Assembly: GCF_000620805.1 (NCBI RefSeq)
Contig: NZ_KK211187.1
Coordinates: 1,784,398 to 1,848,397, forward strand
Source of the DNA: Exiguobacterium undae DSM 14481
Lineage (GTDB): Bacteria > Bacillota > Bacilli > Exiguobacteriales > Exiguobacteriaceae
Length of the DNA: 64,000 bases
Reading direction: 5' to 3'
A program made the translations under genes and the position numbers. Shown in pieces: positions 15,775 to 24,858 of the stretch. The notes under the pieces were generated by a model. The model searched no databases. It had not been told where the DNA came from and was given only the letters and a program-made list of their open reading frames with translations. Within the stretch, counting starts at the first letter, position 1, and each line of letters opens with the position of its first letter.

Positions 15775-17388
15775 TTATTTAATGCCGATTTGTGCGAACG
15801 GACTTTCATCCCGATTCGCCGCAAAGTTAAAGTTCGTCACATCCGACTGGTAAATCGCCATCTTCTTCAAATATGAGATCGGGACGAGCGCACCTTGATC
15901 TTGGAGTGACGGTAAAATCTCGGCATACATCGCTTGACGTTTCGTCTCGTCGGTCGTCTTCAAGACGTCCTTCATGTCCTGTAACAATTCCGTCTTGTTC
16001 GGATAAGCGGAAATCGCTTCTTTGAAGCCGAACCCGTCCGTACCGATGATGTTGACGAACGTGTGTGGATCATACGGTGCACCGAAGTTACTGTACATGT
16101 TGATATCGAACTTGTTGTCCTTGAAGCGCTGGACTTGATCCGGCAACTCGACACCGACGATCTTCAAATCGACCCCGATGTTGGCCCACTCCGACTGTAA
16201 CGTCTCGGCCATCGCCTTTTGGAAAAGTTCCGCCGCATCATACATCATCTCGACCTGTAACGGTTGACCGTCTTTTTCACGGATCGTTTTCCCGTTCGGC
16301 AGTTTCCATCCGGCTTCGTCGAGCAACGTCTTCGCTTTTTCAACATCAAAGTCCCGTTTCTCGACCTTCAGTTTCGACGTGTACGGCAAGTTCGGCGGCA
16401 GGATGAAGTCCGCCGGTGCTTCCAGACCGGACGTGATGCCTTCGACTAACGTTTTTTTGTCAAAACCGTATTGCAACGCCTGACGGACCCGTTCGTCCGC
16501 CAGCTGTTTTTTCTTGGTGTTCATGATCAACAGACGGGTCGCAACCGGCTCGGACATCGTCGTCTTATAAGACTTCGTTTCTTTCAGCTGATTAAACGCA
16601 TCAACACTGATTGCGCCTTCCCCGTAAATCAAGTCGATGTCCCCTTTTTCAAAGGCGAGCACGCGGGTCTCGGCATCGGGAATGATGTCGACCTTGATTT
16701 TCTTGACTTTTGGCATCGGACCCCAGTAGTTTTTATTGACCTTAAACGTCGCGTATTGATCCGCTTTGTACTCGTCAAGCACCCATGGACCGGTCCCGAC
16801 TTCTTCTTCGACACCTTTTGACGTGTCGCCGTTTTTCGGGAAACCGGCTTCACCGAGGAAACGGACCGGACGGACGACCGCCAGTTCCTGAATCGTCGGG
16901 TAGTAGGCTTCCGATAATGTCATGCGGAATGTCTGCTTGTCGACGGCTTCCGTCTTGTCGATTTTGGAGATAAAGCCGAGCCAGCTATGTAAGGCTTTGT
17001 TTTTGATGACGGCATCAAAGTTCTTTTTGACGATCGTTGCGTCAAACGCCGAACCGTCGGAGAACTTGACATCGTCACGCAAAGTGAACGTGTAGGTCTT
17101 TCCGTCTTTTGAGATGTCCCACGACTTGGCGAGGAACGGCTCCAGCTTTCCACCTTCTGCGTAATGCACGAGCGGCTCATAGACCATCGACTGGGCGAAC
17201 AGTTGTGACGGGTTATAGACATGCGGATTCATCTCGCCGATATCGCGCGGCCAGGCGAGGGTCAACGTATCTTTATCTGTTGTATTGTCAGCACCTTCGT
17301 TCGGATTCGAACAGCCGAACAGCAGTGTCGTGATTGAGAGGATGGAAACAGCTTGGATGATGGATTTCTTACGGCGTGAAACGTTCAT
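15775..17388 (-). CDS. nikA: Nickel-binding lipoprotein NikA
   Basis: A 537-residue substrate-binding lipoprotein. A signal peptide ends in LLFGC (lipobox with an unusual Phe). The mature part follows E. coli NikA almost blockwise: LNPHxY-like MNPHVYNPSQLFAQSMVYEP, GKTYTFTLRDDVKFSDG, and both residues known to contact the nickel complex, Arg in VVRPVRFLG and His in GAPYDPHTF. It captures a nickel chelate outside the cell and delivers it to NikBC. The ATG at 17388 follows GGGAG. Related binding proteins take up metal-opine complexes (CntA), so the chelator is uncertain. Confidence 0.88.
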   Translation of the reverse strand: MNVSRRKKSIIQAVSILSITTLLFGCSNPNEGADNTTDKDTLTLAWPRDIGEMNPHVYNPSQLFAQSMVYEPLVHYAEGGKLEPFLAKSWDISKDGKTYTFTLRDDVKFSDGSAFDATIVKKNFDAVIKNKALHSWLGFISKIDKTEAVDKQTFRMTLSEAYYPTIQELAVVRPVRFLGEAGFPKNGDTSKGVEEEVGTGPWVLDEYKADQYATFKVNKNYWGPMPKVKKIKVDIIPDAETRVLAFEKGDIDLIYGEGAISVDAFNQLKETKSYKTTMSEPVATRLLIMNTKKKQLADERVRQALQYGFDKKTLVEGITSGLEAPADFILPPNLPYTSKLKVEKRDFDVEKAKTLLDEAGWKLPNGKTIREKDGQPLQVEMMYDAAELFQKAMAETLQSEWANIGVDLKIVGVELPDQVQRFKDNKFDINMYSNFGAPYDPHTFVNIIGTDGFGFKEAISAYPNKTELLQDMKDVLKTTDETKRQAMYAEILPSLQDQGALVPISYLKKMAIYQSDVTNFNFAANRDESPFAQIGIK

Positions 17389-17412
17389 AGTGGACAGGAC
17401 TCCCATTCTTAT

Positions 17413-17427
17413 TGATAATCATTTTCA
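17413..17427. promoter_or_regulatory. Fur-family box overlapping the nikA promoter
   Basis: TGATAATCATTTTCA matches the 7-1-7 box TGATAATNATTATCA at all but one position. It begins right after the -10 hexamer, so an occupied box would block transcription start. The protein could be Fur, Zur or PerR; sequence alone does not decide. Confidence 0.75.
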
Positions 17428-17457
17428 ATTGTAAGAGTGGGTGTTAAGAATTGTCAA
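17428..17457 (-). promoter_or_regulatory. Sigma-A promoter of nikABCDE
   Basis: On the minus strand, consensus -35 TTGACA (17457-17452) and -10 TACAAT (17433-17428) are 18 bp apart, about 40 bp ahead of the nikA start. Confidence 0.7.
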
Positions 17458-17516
17458 TGGATAATCCGTCCAACTGTTGATTTTCCTGTATTTGAAGTTA
17501 TTTGTTATTGTTGTTC

Positions 17517-17555
17517 CACAAAATAAAGCACTCCCCCAAATAGCAGGAGTGCTTT
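17517..17555 (-). terminator. Terminator after the DUF1349 gene
   Basis: AAAGCACTCC and GGAGTGCTTT pair around an 11-nt loop and are followed on the minus strand by TTTATTTTG. Confidence 0.82.
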
Positions 17556-17566
17556 TGTGATATTTT

Positions 17567-18130
17567 TTATACTTCGTGACAATCAAACGCCACCACTTCG
17601 ACGTCACATCCTTGTTCCTCCAGATTCGGGCTGCACGCGTACGGACCGACTTTCCAGTCCCCTTCCCCGTGCAAATGCGCAATCCGTAGCTGTTCCTTCG
17701 TTTCACCGTCGACAAAATACAGTTCCACGTCCTGGTTTTTGAAGACAAGCTCAAACGTCAATGCATGATCAAAAACAGTATTTTCAATGTCACGCGACGA
17801 CCAGTCAGAGTATCCGAAGGACGTGACGACTGCACCGAGATGCGATTTCCCGTCCGGAATGAATTCCGCTGAAACTTTTAGCCAGTGATCTTCGTTTAGA
17901 TAAAGAAGGATCCCTGCTTGATCGTACGTCTGACGTGGATTCAATTTCACTTCAATCCGGCATGAGAACGATGCTGATGGAATCGATTTTAGTAAGGCGT
18001 GACCGGTCATCCGATTAAACTGATAGTACGTATTGCGCCAAAAGTCGGTATCGCCTTCCGTCGTAAATTTTAATTGCTCGTGCATGTCGATTTTGTTCGG
18101 CTGGTTGATCCATTCGTAATCTTGCCACAT
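17567..18130 (-). CDS. DUF1349 domain protein (concanavalin A-like fold)
   Basis: A 187-residue cytosolic protein without signal. It has the DUF1349 pattern: FWRNTYYQF near the start, SCRIEVKLNPRQTYDQAGILLYLNEDHWLKVSAE, VVTSFGYSDWS, and the C-terminal GPYACSPNLEEQGCDVEV. The family has a jelly-roll fold and is related to yeast Ree1; no enzymatic activity is established. AGGAGGTAGCAAC precedes the ATG. Single gene with its own terminator. Confidence 0.82.
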   Translation of the reverse strand: MWQDYEWINQPNKIDMHEQLKFTTEGDTDFWRNTYYQFNRMTGHALLKSIPSASFSCRIEVKLNPRQTYDQAGILLYLNEDHWLKVSAEFIPDGKSHLGAVVTSFGYSDWSSRDIENTVFDHALTFELVFKNQDVELYFVDGETKEQLRIAHLHGEGDWKVGPYACSPNLEEQGCDVEVVAFDCHEV

Positions 18131-18162
18131 GTTGCTACCTCCTGTTTTTATAGAATAATACG

Positions 18163-18534
18163 CTAGTCATATCTCATTCGTTCGAACTCTAGATGCTTAG
18201 GCGATCCATCATTGGATGAATCCAAAAATCCGTGCCCCCAATATGCTGCTGTGTATTTCCCGTCTTTTTTCTTTACATTAAACAAATAAGACGTTTTTGG
18301 TTCATCTTCTAAAATTATGTCATATGCGTAACTAAATTTCCAAAACTGACCTTTTATTTGATAATCTTCTTTTTCCAACTTAAATTCTTGTTTTAGCTGG
18401 TCTTCTAAATACAGTTGGTGCAATACCGTTTGATGATAGATGTACAAAAAGCAAGATAGAAAAACAAGAAAAATGCTGAGTAAGATGAACCGCCCAATCC
18501 GCCATTTGCCGTTTTCTTTCCAAAAGTTCGTCAT
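18163..18534 (-). CDS. DUF3139-like membrane-anchored protein
   Basis: A 123-residue protein with one N-terminal membrane helix (residues 14-33) followed by a small outside domain. The pattern LEDQLKQEFKLEKEDYQIKG then YDIILEDEPKTSYLFNVKKK resembles DUF3139 proteins of Bacillales. AAAGGAG is 5 nt before the ATG at 18534; the frame continues upstream without a binding site. Function unknown. Confidence 0.6.
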   Translation of the reverse strand: MTNFWKENGKWRIGRFILLSIFLVFLSCFLYIYHQTVLHQLYLEDQLKQEFKLEKEDYQIKGQFWKFSYAYDIILEDEPKTSYLFNVKKKDGKYTAAYWGHGFLDSSNDGSPKHLEFERMRYD

Positions 18535-18630
18535 CGGCTCTCCTTTCCTGTTGTCCCACCGCATGATACGGTACGGACAAGGAAGATCTAGTTAACAAAC
18601 TAACCTATCATGTAGAAAGAAGTGATCAAC

Positions 18631-19104
18631 TTGAAAAAACACCTCTTGATGCTCTGCTTCCCGTTCCTCTTCTTAATTGTTCCGTTATGGGCGGATCGGC
18701 TGTCGCCACTCTTACAGGCTATCTTTTTTCTAATGCTGTTCATCTCTGTCTGTTTATCGCTACATACCGCGTGGTCTCTGTTCAACCGACGTTTCCCAAA
18801 GTGGACGGCGCGCGTCAACGGACTTCATCCGGCTCTCGGCATCTTGCTCGGTCTCGGTCTTTTGGCGGCGTTCGGTTATCTGTTCTTCAGTGTTTTTTCA
18901 ATCGTATCGTTTGGTCTGCTCCAAGGCGTCTCGACGCTTGTCTTGATGTATATCGGATTGGCGATTTTTGTCTTTCTCCTCAGCTGTTTCGTCGAAGGGA
19001 TTACACGCCAATCAAAAGACACGTTGTTTCAACCCGTCTTAATCTTCGTCTCTGTCTCTTATGTCGTCTTGACGACATTTGGGATTTTACAACTCATGGC
19101 GTAA
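18631..19104 (+). CDS. Hypothetical membrane protein, about five helices
   Basis: A protein of about 157 residues with five hydrophobic segments. I choose the TTG at 18631, giving MKKHLLML, with AGAAGTG upstream; a GTG at 18622 would add three residues. A terminator follows the stop. No family recognised. Confidence 0.65.
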   Translation: MKKHLLMLCFPFLFLIVPLWADRLSPLLQAIFFLMLFISVCLSLHTAWSLFNRRFPKWTARVNGLHPALGILLGLGLLAAFGYLFFSVFSIVSFGLLQGVSTLVLMYIGLAIFVFLLSCFVEGITRQSKDTLFQPVLIFVSVSYVVLTTFGILQLMA

Positions 19105-19110
19105 TCTCCA

Positions 19111-19137
19111 AACCCGTCTGCGCACGGGTTTATTTTT
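19111..19137 (+). terminator. Rho-independent terminator
   Basis: AACCCGT and ACGGGTT with a 6-nt loop, then TATTTTT. It overlaps the last codons of the convergent VOC gene. Confidence 0.82.
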
Positions 19138-19810
19138 CGTGATGCAACGTACCGTCGGCATCGATCCGGACATGCAGCTTGCCGTCGAGTTCGAGAACAA
19201 GTGGACTCGTGACTGCCGGTTTTGGTGAGAATAACCACGTCCGTCCCGCTCGCCCGAGCAACAGATGGGTCCCGTCTTCCGGCGCCCCGAGGAAGTTTAA
19301 AAAGTCGACGTTAATCGGCTGATGGTACCGGTGAAAGACACCGAGTTCAGCAAATCTAGCCCCGACACCGGCGACGTCCGGCGTCGTCACGTTCATTTCG
19401 CCGATATCCAGAATGTCACTCACCGCAAACGTCTCAAGCGACTTATTCGGATTGACGTCATGCCGGGCAATCAATTCGACGACGTTCTCGTCGGGATCGT
19501 AAAAGTAGATGGAATGGGCATTGATGTTTTCAAAAAAGATTTCGTCTGCTCCATCCTCAATCAATAACGGCACTTGCTGTTGCAACCAGTCCTTGGCCAG
19601 CTGAAACGCATTCCCCGGAACGTTGAACGCAAAGTGGTATTGTTTCGGTTGCTGTGTCGTATCCTGTTCAAACCGAAGCTGACTTGTCCCGATTTGTACC
19701 GTAAAAGATGTTGCCGTTTCTTTGACGAGTCCGAAGCCAAGCGTCGTCGTATAAAAGTGTTGCATCGGTTTTACGTGATCTGTCCAAAGTGTTGCTGCCG
19801 TAATTTTCAT
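19130..19810 (-). CDS. VOC family protein (glyoxalase/dioxygenase fold)
   Basis: A 226-residue protein with a vicinal-oxygen-chelate module in the first half: WTDHVKPMQHFYTTTLGFGL and the metal-ligand stretch SIYFYDPDENVVELIAR (Glu). The second half lacks a full second VOC module, so it resembles the YfbM/CatE-like single-module proteins with an extra C-terminal domain. GGAGGG precedes the ATG at 19810. The substrate is unknown. A TATAAT on each strand in the 112-bp divergent spacer suggests back-to-back promoters with the hydrolase gene. Confidence 0.75.
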   Translation of the reverse strand: MKITAATLWTDHVKPMQHFYTTTLGFGLVKETATSFTVQIGTSQLRFEQDTTQQPKQYHFAFNVPGNAFQLAKDWLQQQVPLLIEDGADEIFFENINAHSIYFYDPDENVVELIARHDVNPNKSLETFAVSDILDIGEMNVTTPDVAGVGARFAELGVFHRYHQPINVDFLNFLGAPEDGTHLLLGRAGRTWLFSPKPAVTSPLVLELDGKLHVRIDADGTLHHEK

Positions 19811-19922
19811 TCCACATTCCCTCCATCTGTCTTTTAAATTCACTCGCTTCATTATACAACAATTGATGTATAATACTGGTTAAAAAGTAAGTACATACCT
19901 ATTCAGAAATGGAGGAAAACAG

Positions 19923-20780
19923 ATGAAACGTTACAGTATCGCATGCGCCGGAATTTCAACACAAGTCACAGAATGGGGCAACCCGAATCACCCGGTGATT
20001 TTTTGTCTGCATGGTCTCGGAGGAACGAGCCTCAGCTTTATTGAACTGGCCGATGCGTTGAAGCATGACTACCGCATTGTCTCGATTGATGCCCCGGGTC
20101 ATGGGAAGACCGAACCGTTTCCGGATGAACGGGATTATCAGTTTGCCCGGTTTTTCGATTGGCTGAATCAGCTGTTCGAACAGTTGCACATCGAAGACTT
20201 TTATTTCCTTTCGCACTCCTGGGGCAGTTTCATCGCGCTTTTCTATCAAAAAGAACAGCCGGAGCGGGTCCGCGGATCGATTTTAATTGACGGCGGTTAT
20301 CAGAGTAAACGGTTGCGGGGCACACCACTCGAGGAGGAATCTGCATTTTACGATACGGATTTTGAGGAGTCCGTCGCGACGTGGGAGGAATTTCGGGACG
20401 TTGCCGTGTATGGACCAAAGATGCGCCGGTCGCCGTTGCTTGATCTGGCCGGAAAAGATTTTGTCCGGATGCAGGACGGGCGTTACTACTGGCATGCCCG
20501 GGCGAAGACGGCACGCGCCATCTTGACGGCAATGTATCAAGACGAGATTCTCGACTTCCTCGACGATGTCCCCGGTGACAACCTCGTGTTGCTGCGTGCG
20601 ACGTTACCCGTTTCAGAAGAACCGTTCCGCCAACAAGCAATTGCCCTGTGGCAGGAAAAAACCGGTGGGACTGTGATCTCCGCTCCGTCGACTTCCCACA
20701 TCGTACACTGGGATAATCCGCAGTTTGTTCTGCAGGTAATTCAGGAAAACTGGTCGATTTCAAAATCGCTTCATTCATAA
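19923..20780 (+). CDS. Alpha/beta hydrolase
   Basis: A 285-residue hydrolase: oxyanion segment LHGLGGTS (about residue 29-36), DAPGHGKT, nucleophile elbow SHSWGS (Ser99) and a C-terminal catalytic His in TSHIVHWDNP. All triad elements are visible, so it should be active as an esterase, lipase or C-C hydrolase. GGAGG precedes the ATG. It is followed 18 bp later by the HAD gene, and the two likely form an operon. Confidence 0.87.
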   Translation: MKRYSIACAGISTQVTEWGNPNHPVIFCLHGLGGTSLSFIELADALKHDYRIVSIDAPGHGKTEPFPDERDYQFARFFDWLNQLFEQLHIEDFYFLSHSWGSFIALFYQKEQPERVRGSILIDGGYQSKRLRGTPLEEESAFYDTDFEESVATWEEFRDVAVYGPKMRRSPLLDLAGKDFVRMQDGRYYWHARAKTARAILTAMYQDEILDFLDDVPGDNLVLLRATLPVSEEPFRQQAIALWQEKTGGTVISAPSTSHIVHWDNPQFVLQVIQENWSISKSLHS

Positions 20781-20798
20781 CAGATAAGGAGAATCATC

Positions 20799-21581
20799 AT
20801 GAATTTTGTTTTTGATTTGGACGGGACCCTCTGTTTTCAAGGTTTACCGTTGTCTCACCCCATTACAGAGGCGCTTCATTCGCTCGAAGAAGCAGGGCAC
20901 CGTGTCATCTTCGCTTCAGCCCGACCAATTCGCGATCTGTTACCGGTCCTTTCGGAAACGTTTCATCACCATCTGTTGATTGGCGGAAACGGATCGTTAG
21001 TTTCTCGGCGTGGAGAAATCGTTTATTCAACGCCCTTTTCTCCGTCCGATGTCATCTATATGCAAAAACTGATTCAACAGATGGGTGCCACCTATTTAGT
21101 TGACGGTTTGTGGAACTACAGCTATACGGGGACCGCGTCGCATCCGATTCTCAAGAATCTGGATCCGTTACAATCCGCACAAAACGTAAGTCTGGCAGAA
21201 CACGATGCCATTATAAAAGTCTTGATTTTAAGCGCATCGAGTATGGCGGACTTTTCGGAAGCATTACGCGAGATCGATGTCGTTTCGCATTCGCATGGTG
21301 AAGAGCAGGTGCTCGACATCAGCCCGAAAGGCATCCATAAGCGACATGCCCTTCACATCATGGGCATTACAACAGAAGGATATGTCGCGTTCGGGAACGA
21401 TGCCAACGACATCGAGATGTTTAAAGGTGCCATTCATTCGGTCATGATCGGTAGTCATGCCGGTCTGGCTGCCTATGCGGATGAGCAGATTCCGTTAAAC
21501 GGTTTGTACGAAGAACAACTTGTCGCTAAACTGCGTGAATTGAGTCTCCGTTTCAGTGCCAAAAATGGTTTGCCGACTTAA
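20799..21581 (+). CDS. HAD-IIB (Cof-type) phosphatase
   Basis: A 260-residue phosphatase of the Cof family: motif I FDLDGTL (Asp6, Asp8), motif II-like FASARP, Lys in SPKGIHK and motif IV FGNDANDIEMF. The family dephosphorylates sugar phosphates, flavin or nucleotide precursors. TAAGGAG precedes the ATG. It is downstream of the hydrolase and upstream of a small membrane protein on the same strand. Confidence 0.87.
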   Translation: MNFVFDLDGTLCFQGLPLSHPITEALHSLEEAGHRVIFASARPIRDLLPVLSETFHHHLLIGGNGSLVSRRGEIVYSTPFSPSDVIYMQKLIQQMGATYLVDGLWNYSYTGTASHPILKNLDPLQSAQNVSLAEHDAIIKVLILSASSMADFSEALREIDVVSHSHGEEQVLDISPKGIHKRHALHIMGITTEGYVAFGNDANDIEMFKGAIHSVMIGSHAGLAAYADEQIPLNGLYEEQLVAKLRELSLRFSAKNGLPT

Positions 21582-21642
21582 TTATAAGCAATTGATTTGA
21601 TGGAGTTTCGCTACCCGTCCATTCAGAAAGGAGGAAGACAAC

Positions 21643-21915
21643 ATGCCTGGCTTTGATCCGTTTTTGATGCAGTTGTTCATTGTTCCGGCGGTCGTCATCG
21701 GAGTTGGCGTATTTGTGGCGTCGCTTACTAAAAAAGTAGTGTTGGCCCCAGTCGTCACTTTACTGCTTAATTTGTTGTATGAGATCTGGTACGCAAAGTT
21801 TTATTACCAGTATGATGCGATCCATTTCAGTTCTTGGAATATCATCTTACCTGTCCTCTCACTCGGAATCGCTTGGATCGTCGTCACTGTAATTAAGCAA
21901 AACAAAACGATCTAA
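21643..21915 (+). CDS. Small DUF2651-like membrane protein
   Basis: A 90-residue, three-helix protein. The core LTKKVVLAPVVTLLLNLLYEIWYAKF and the last helix WNIILPVLSLGIAWIVV look like DUF2651 proteins (YbeC type). AAAGGAGG precedes the ATG. Function unknown. Confidence 0.6.
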   Translation: MPGFDPFLMQLFIVPAVVIGVGVFVASLTKKVVLAPVVTLLLNLLYEIWYAKFYYQYDAIHFSSWNIILPVLSLGIAWIVVTVIKQNKTI

Positions 21916-22000
21916 AAAATGCGTTTCATTTCATCCTGACGGAGAATGTTTACTTTTTACCTGAGTGTCAGGTTCAATGTACAAAAAATTTCAGCCAGAC

Positions 22001-22054
22001 AAAATGGACATCAACTCTCTGAGCGATTCTTCAGAGGATGGATGTCCATTTTTT
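22001..22054. terminator. Bidirectional terminator
   Basis: AAAATGGACATC and GATGTCCATTTT enclose an inner CTCTGA/TCAGAG stem, between convergent genes. Confidence 0.85.
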
Positions 22055-22065
22055 AAGGATTTCGA

Positions 22066-22572
22066 TTAAGTAGCTGTCTCCAAAAACTGCCGAACGTCGT
22101 TCCGGGACTTCAATACGATGATGGTTTTGGTCGATGCCACTTGGTTGAGTTTCGATTGGATGTCCGGTCGTTGTACGTTCGGATAATTCCAGATCCATTT
22201 TAAAAAAGCAAAATCGATTTTTTCCGGACACCCTGCTGCCATATCTGTTCTTGGTTGATGGCGATGGCGGACTGTCCGTTTCAAGACGCGGTACACACAT
22301 GTCGTTCGCGGCAAATCAAGAAAGATGATTGTATCCGCCGCTTGCAGCCGGATGTCCATCGTTCCGCCGTAATTCCCGTCGATGATCCAGTCGTCCTGTG
22401 CAATCAACTCCGTCTGAATGCGGGTTTGTTCTTCCCGTGGAACACCTTGCCAGTTCGGCTTCCAAAACAATGTATCCAGATGATAGACCGGAATGCCCAA
22501 GGTATGGCTGAGCTGTTTGGCTAACGTCGATTTACCGGAGCCCCCGGAACCAATCAGGACGATTTTTTTCAT
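22066..22572 (-). CDS. FlaR-like P-loop kinase (DNA topology modulation protein family)
   Basis: A 168-residue adenylate-kinase-like protein with Walker A GSGGSGKST (residues 8-16), the phrase VYHLDTLFWKPNWQG, and WIIDGNYGGTMDIRL plus TIIFLDLPR. These define the family annotated as DNA topology modulation protein FlaR, whose true substrate is not settled. It overlaps the upstream gene by 4 bp as the third gene of the mupG unit. Confidence 0.82.
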   Translation of the reverse strand: MKKIVLIGSGGSGKSTLAKQLSHTLGIPVYHLDTLFWKPNWQGVPREEQTRIQTELIAQDDWIIDGNYGGTMDIRLQAADTIIFLDLPRTTCVYRVLKRTVRHRHQPRTDMAAGCPEKIDFAFLKWIWNYPNVQRPDIQSKLNQVASTKTIIVLKSRNDVRQFLETAT

Positions 22573-23126
22573 TCCATTTCCCCCTTTTCTTTCGAATATA
22601 GATTGATTTTTTTAATCCGCTGAAAATCCTTCCACATCGAAGAACGCTTCAACTTCTTGTTTCGGACTAAGTACTGGACGTCCGACCGGTTATCATACGA
22701 CAACTGAAGATAAAAGTAATTGATGTACTCAAGCACGGCGAACACAAACAGAAATCCGGACACTTTTAGTCCGTTCACGGGATAGTCCGGATGCCAGCGC
22801 CATACGTCAACAGCAAACACCATGACAGCCAGTACGATGATCCCGCCGTTGATCTTTTGAAACCTGTGCAACCGGCGGACGACGTGTACCGGAGTGATTG
22901 AAGAATTCTCCCGTTTGAGCTGCTCCCGTTTGCTGTACCAATAATACGAACCTTGCAGCAGTAACAGTTCAAGGAGGATCAGCGACACCCAAAATGAACT
23001 GAGCGCAAACAGATGCAGCTCCGGAAACGTATACTGGACCAACCCGCTGATCGGGATGAAGCCGATGATGGAAAACAGTTCGCCTTTATACAGATACGTT
23101 AACCGGTCTTCAATCGTCTTCTTCAC
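22569..23126 (-). CDS. Hypothetical membrane protein, four helices
   Basis: A 185-residue protein with four hydrophobic helices in two hairpins separated by a basic loop (YSKREQLKRENSS) and a strongly basic C-terminus. It overlaps mupG upstream and the FlaR-like gene downstream by 4 bp each, so all three are translated together. No family recognised. Confidence 0.7.
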   Translation of the reverse strand: MKKTIEDRLTYLYKGELFSIIGFIPISGLVQYTFPELHLFALSSFWVSLILLELLLLQGSYYWYSKREQLKRENSSITPVHVVRRLHRFQKINGGIIVLAVMVFAVDVWRWHPDYPVNGLKVSGFLFVFAVLEYINYFYLQLSYDNRSDVQYLVRNKKLKRSSMWKDFQRIKKINLYSKEKGEME

Positions 23127-24199
23127 GAAAGGATCGCTCCTTCACTTGAAACCCATTCCAGTCGAAAACGTCCGCCGGGTCCGATCTGGTGCAGCAACGC
23201 CCGATCCGCCTCGATAATACGACCGATGACATTAACACGCTCGTCGGCCGCAAGATCCCGTTTCGTCAGCTGTAACTCGCCGGCATACCGACCGTACTTA
23301 AGATTGTCGATCGTGACCGATCCGACAGGCCGGTCTGATAAGATCGCAGGGTCAAGCCATCCATTGCCCGGTCGACCGTAAGCCCGTGACTCGACCGATC
23401 GGATGACATCCCGCGCTGGATCCATCCGGTTCGTCTGAATACTCGTCAACAGTGGATCATCATCGCCTTGACCCGTTACCCGGAGGACAATGATCCCCTC
23501 CTGATACGCAGCAAATTGCCGCATCGAGCTTTCCGACAAGCCCGGGTCCCCGATTAGAATCCGGTCAACGGACGCTTCCAGCTCGAGATAACAGGCAAAC
23601 GGTGATTGTCCGCGGTGGTCTTCGAGCGTCGGTAACGTTTCGTGCAGCGGACCACGCAGGTGTCCGTCTCCCGGAATGAAGGCTTGGACACGGATTCCCT
23701 GTTCACGGAGCCACCGGTTTTTATCATTGAACCAGTCACGATCCAGTCCCGTTTCCGGTCGCGGATAAAAGTTGTGCCACGCCTCGACCTGCTCAAGCAC
23801 AAGCCCCTCCGCTTTCATCGCGTCGAGTTCTTCCGCCGTCAGCGTACTGGCGTTTAAGGCGACCATCATCTGTTTTGACAAGTCCGCGACCTGTTTCGGT
23901 GTCACGCCGTAGTCGACCCGCAGTCCGGTCACGCCCCATTCGGTTAAGGTATCGGCATCATGCCACGTCTTGCCGAGCGCAGCAAGGGAAGTCGGGGCGA
24001 TATCCGCGACGAGTTCCATCTCGAGCTGTTGCGTCAGTTGCCCGAGCGTCCGCAAGCGTTCCGTGTACAACGAAGGATCGTCTTCCGGAATATGTAACGA
24101 GGTAAAGATTGATGTAAAACCAATCGTCCGCATCTGTCGGATGCTGTCTTTCGCCTCATCTGTCAGTGGTTCACTCAAATAAACGGCAAGTCCTTTCAT
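23123..24199 (-). CDS. mupG: MupG-family 6-phospho-N-acetylmuramidase
   Basis: A 358-residue protein of the DUF871/MupG family: a TIM barrel start (GLAVYLSEPL, ...QMRTIGFTSIFTSLHIPEDD), GVTGLRVDYGV, the NFYPRPETGLD motif and a C-terminal cyclophilin-like domain (RAYGRPGNGWLDPA). MupG splits MurNAc-6-phosphate-GlcNAc in the cytoplasm during muropeptide recovery. The context supports this, since MurNAc PTS, MurQ and NagZ genes lie within 5.4 kb. The ATG at 24199 has GGAG 8 nt upstream; a GTG at 24208 touches the binding site and is unlikely. Confidence 0.85.
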   Translation of the reverse strand: MKGLAVYLSEPLTDEAKDSIRQMRTIGFTSIFTSLHIPEDDPSLYTERLRTLGQLTQQLEMELVADIAPTSLAALGKTWHDADTLTEWGVTGLRVDYGVTPKQVADLSKQMMVALNASTLTAEELDAMKAEGLVLEQVEAWHNFYPRPETGLDRDWFNDKNRWLREQGIRVQAFIPGDGHLRGPLHETLPTLEDHRGQSPFACYLELEASVDRILIGDPGLSESSMRQFAAYQEGIIVLRVTGQGDDDPLLTSIQTNRMDPARDVIRSVESRAYGRPGNGWLDPAILSDRPVGSVTIDNLKYGRYAGELQLTKRDLAADERVNVIGRIIEADRALLHQIGPGGRFRLEWVSSEGAILS

Positions 24200-24333
24200 C
24201 TGTTTCACTCCTTCTTGTCAGCGGTGTATTCAAAAACCATCAATTGTTACTAAAGTTCCAATATAAGAATTTTTTAGGAGATGCCTCATGGATTATGATA
24301 CCATTAGTATGAGATAGATAAAGGAGAGATTGC

Positions 24334-24822
24334 ATGAAACGAATTTTGATTCCGTTCCTGTCGATTGCCTGTCTGGTATTGATCTGGAACGGCTACAGTC
24401 AACATGCCGATTCAAAGACGGACCTGTTCCAACATAAACATTCTTCTGTCGGCGACAACAGCGCCGTCGCGAATATCGTCAAAGAATTGGCACACCATCA
24501 AGAGTTGCATCAGATTGCCCTCGAAACGAAACAAACACCGTATGGCATCCATTTGACTTACAAGGACATCGAGACGGAACAAGTCGAACAGGAGATCAAA
24601 GAAACGGTCCTGTTCAACGCAACCTACCTGTTTGTCCTCGTCGATAACGTCGACCGGATTACGTTTACCTTCCCGGATTATACCTTCACCGTGACCCGCG
24701 ATAAACTGAACGGCTGGTACAACACGCAACTCAGCACAATCGAACAGGAACAAGCAGTCACAAAATTGATTCAGCGTCATTTGAAGTCTGAAACCAAGAT
24801 CAACCAGTTTTTTGCTGACTGA
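24334..24822 (+). CDS. DUF4825 family lipoprotein-like or anchored protein
   Basis: A 162-residue protein with an N-terminal hydrophobic segment (residues 4-20) and the DUF4825 hallmark KHSSVGDNSAVANIVKEL, then a beta-rich domain. AAAGGAGAG lies before the ATG. It is transcribed opposite to the muropeptide genes on both sides. Function unknown. Confidence 0.75.
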   Translation: MKRILIPFLSIACLVLIWNGYSQHADSKTDLFQHKHSSVGDNSAVANIVKELAHHQELHQIALETKQTPYGIHLTYKDIETEQVEQEIKETVLFNATYLFVLVDNVDRITFTFPDYTFTVTRDKLNGWYNTQLSTIEQEQAVTKLIQRHLKSETKINQFFAD

Positions 24823-24858
24823 TCTTCACTTATTTAGAAACCAATGGAGGTCATCTGT

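Noticed and set aside
12362..17388. General oligopeptide (Opp/Dpp) transporter
   Set aside because: The binding protein follows NikA in many blocks including both metal-contact residues, and NikD has the MQNPxSAF phrase, so nickel is preferred.
20230..20778. A 182-codon open frame on the minus strand
   Set aside because: Antisense to the alpha/beta hydrolase gene and rich in Arg, Pro and Ser, as expected for a shadow frame.
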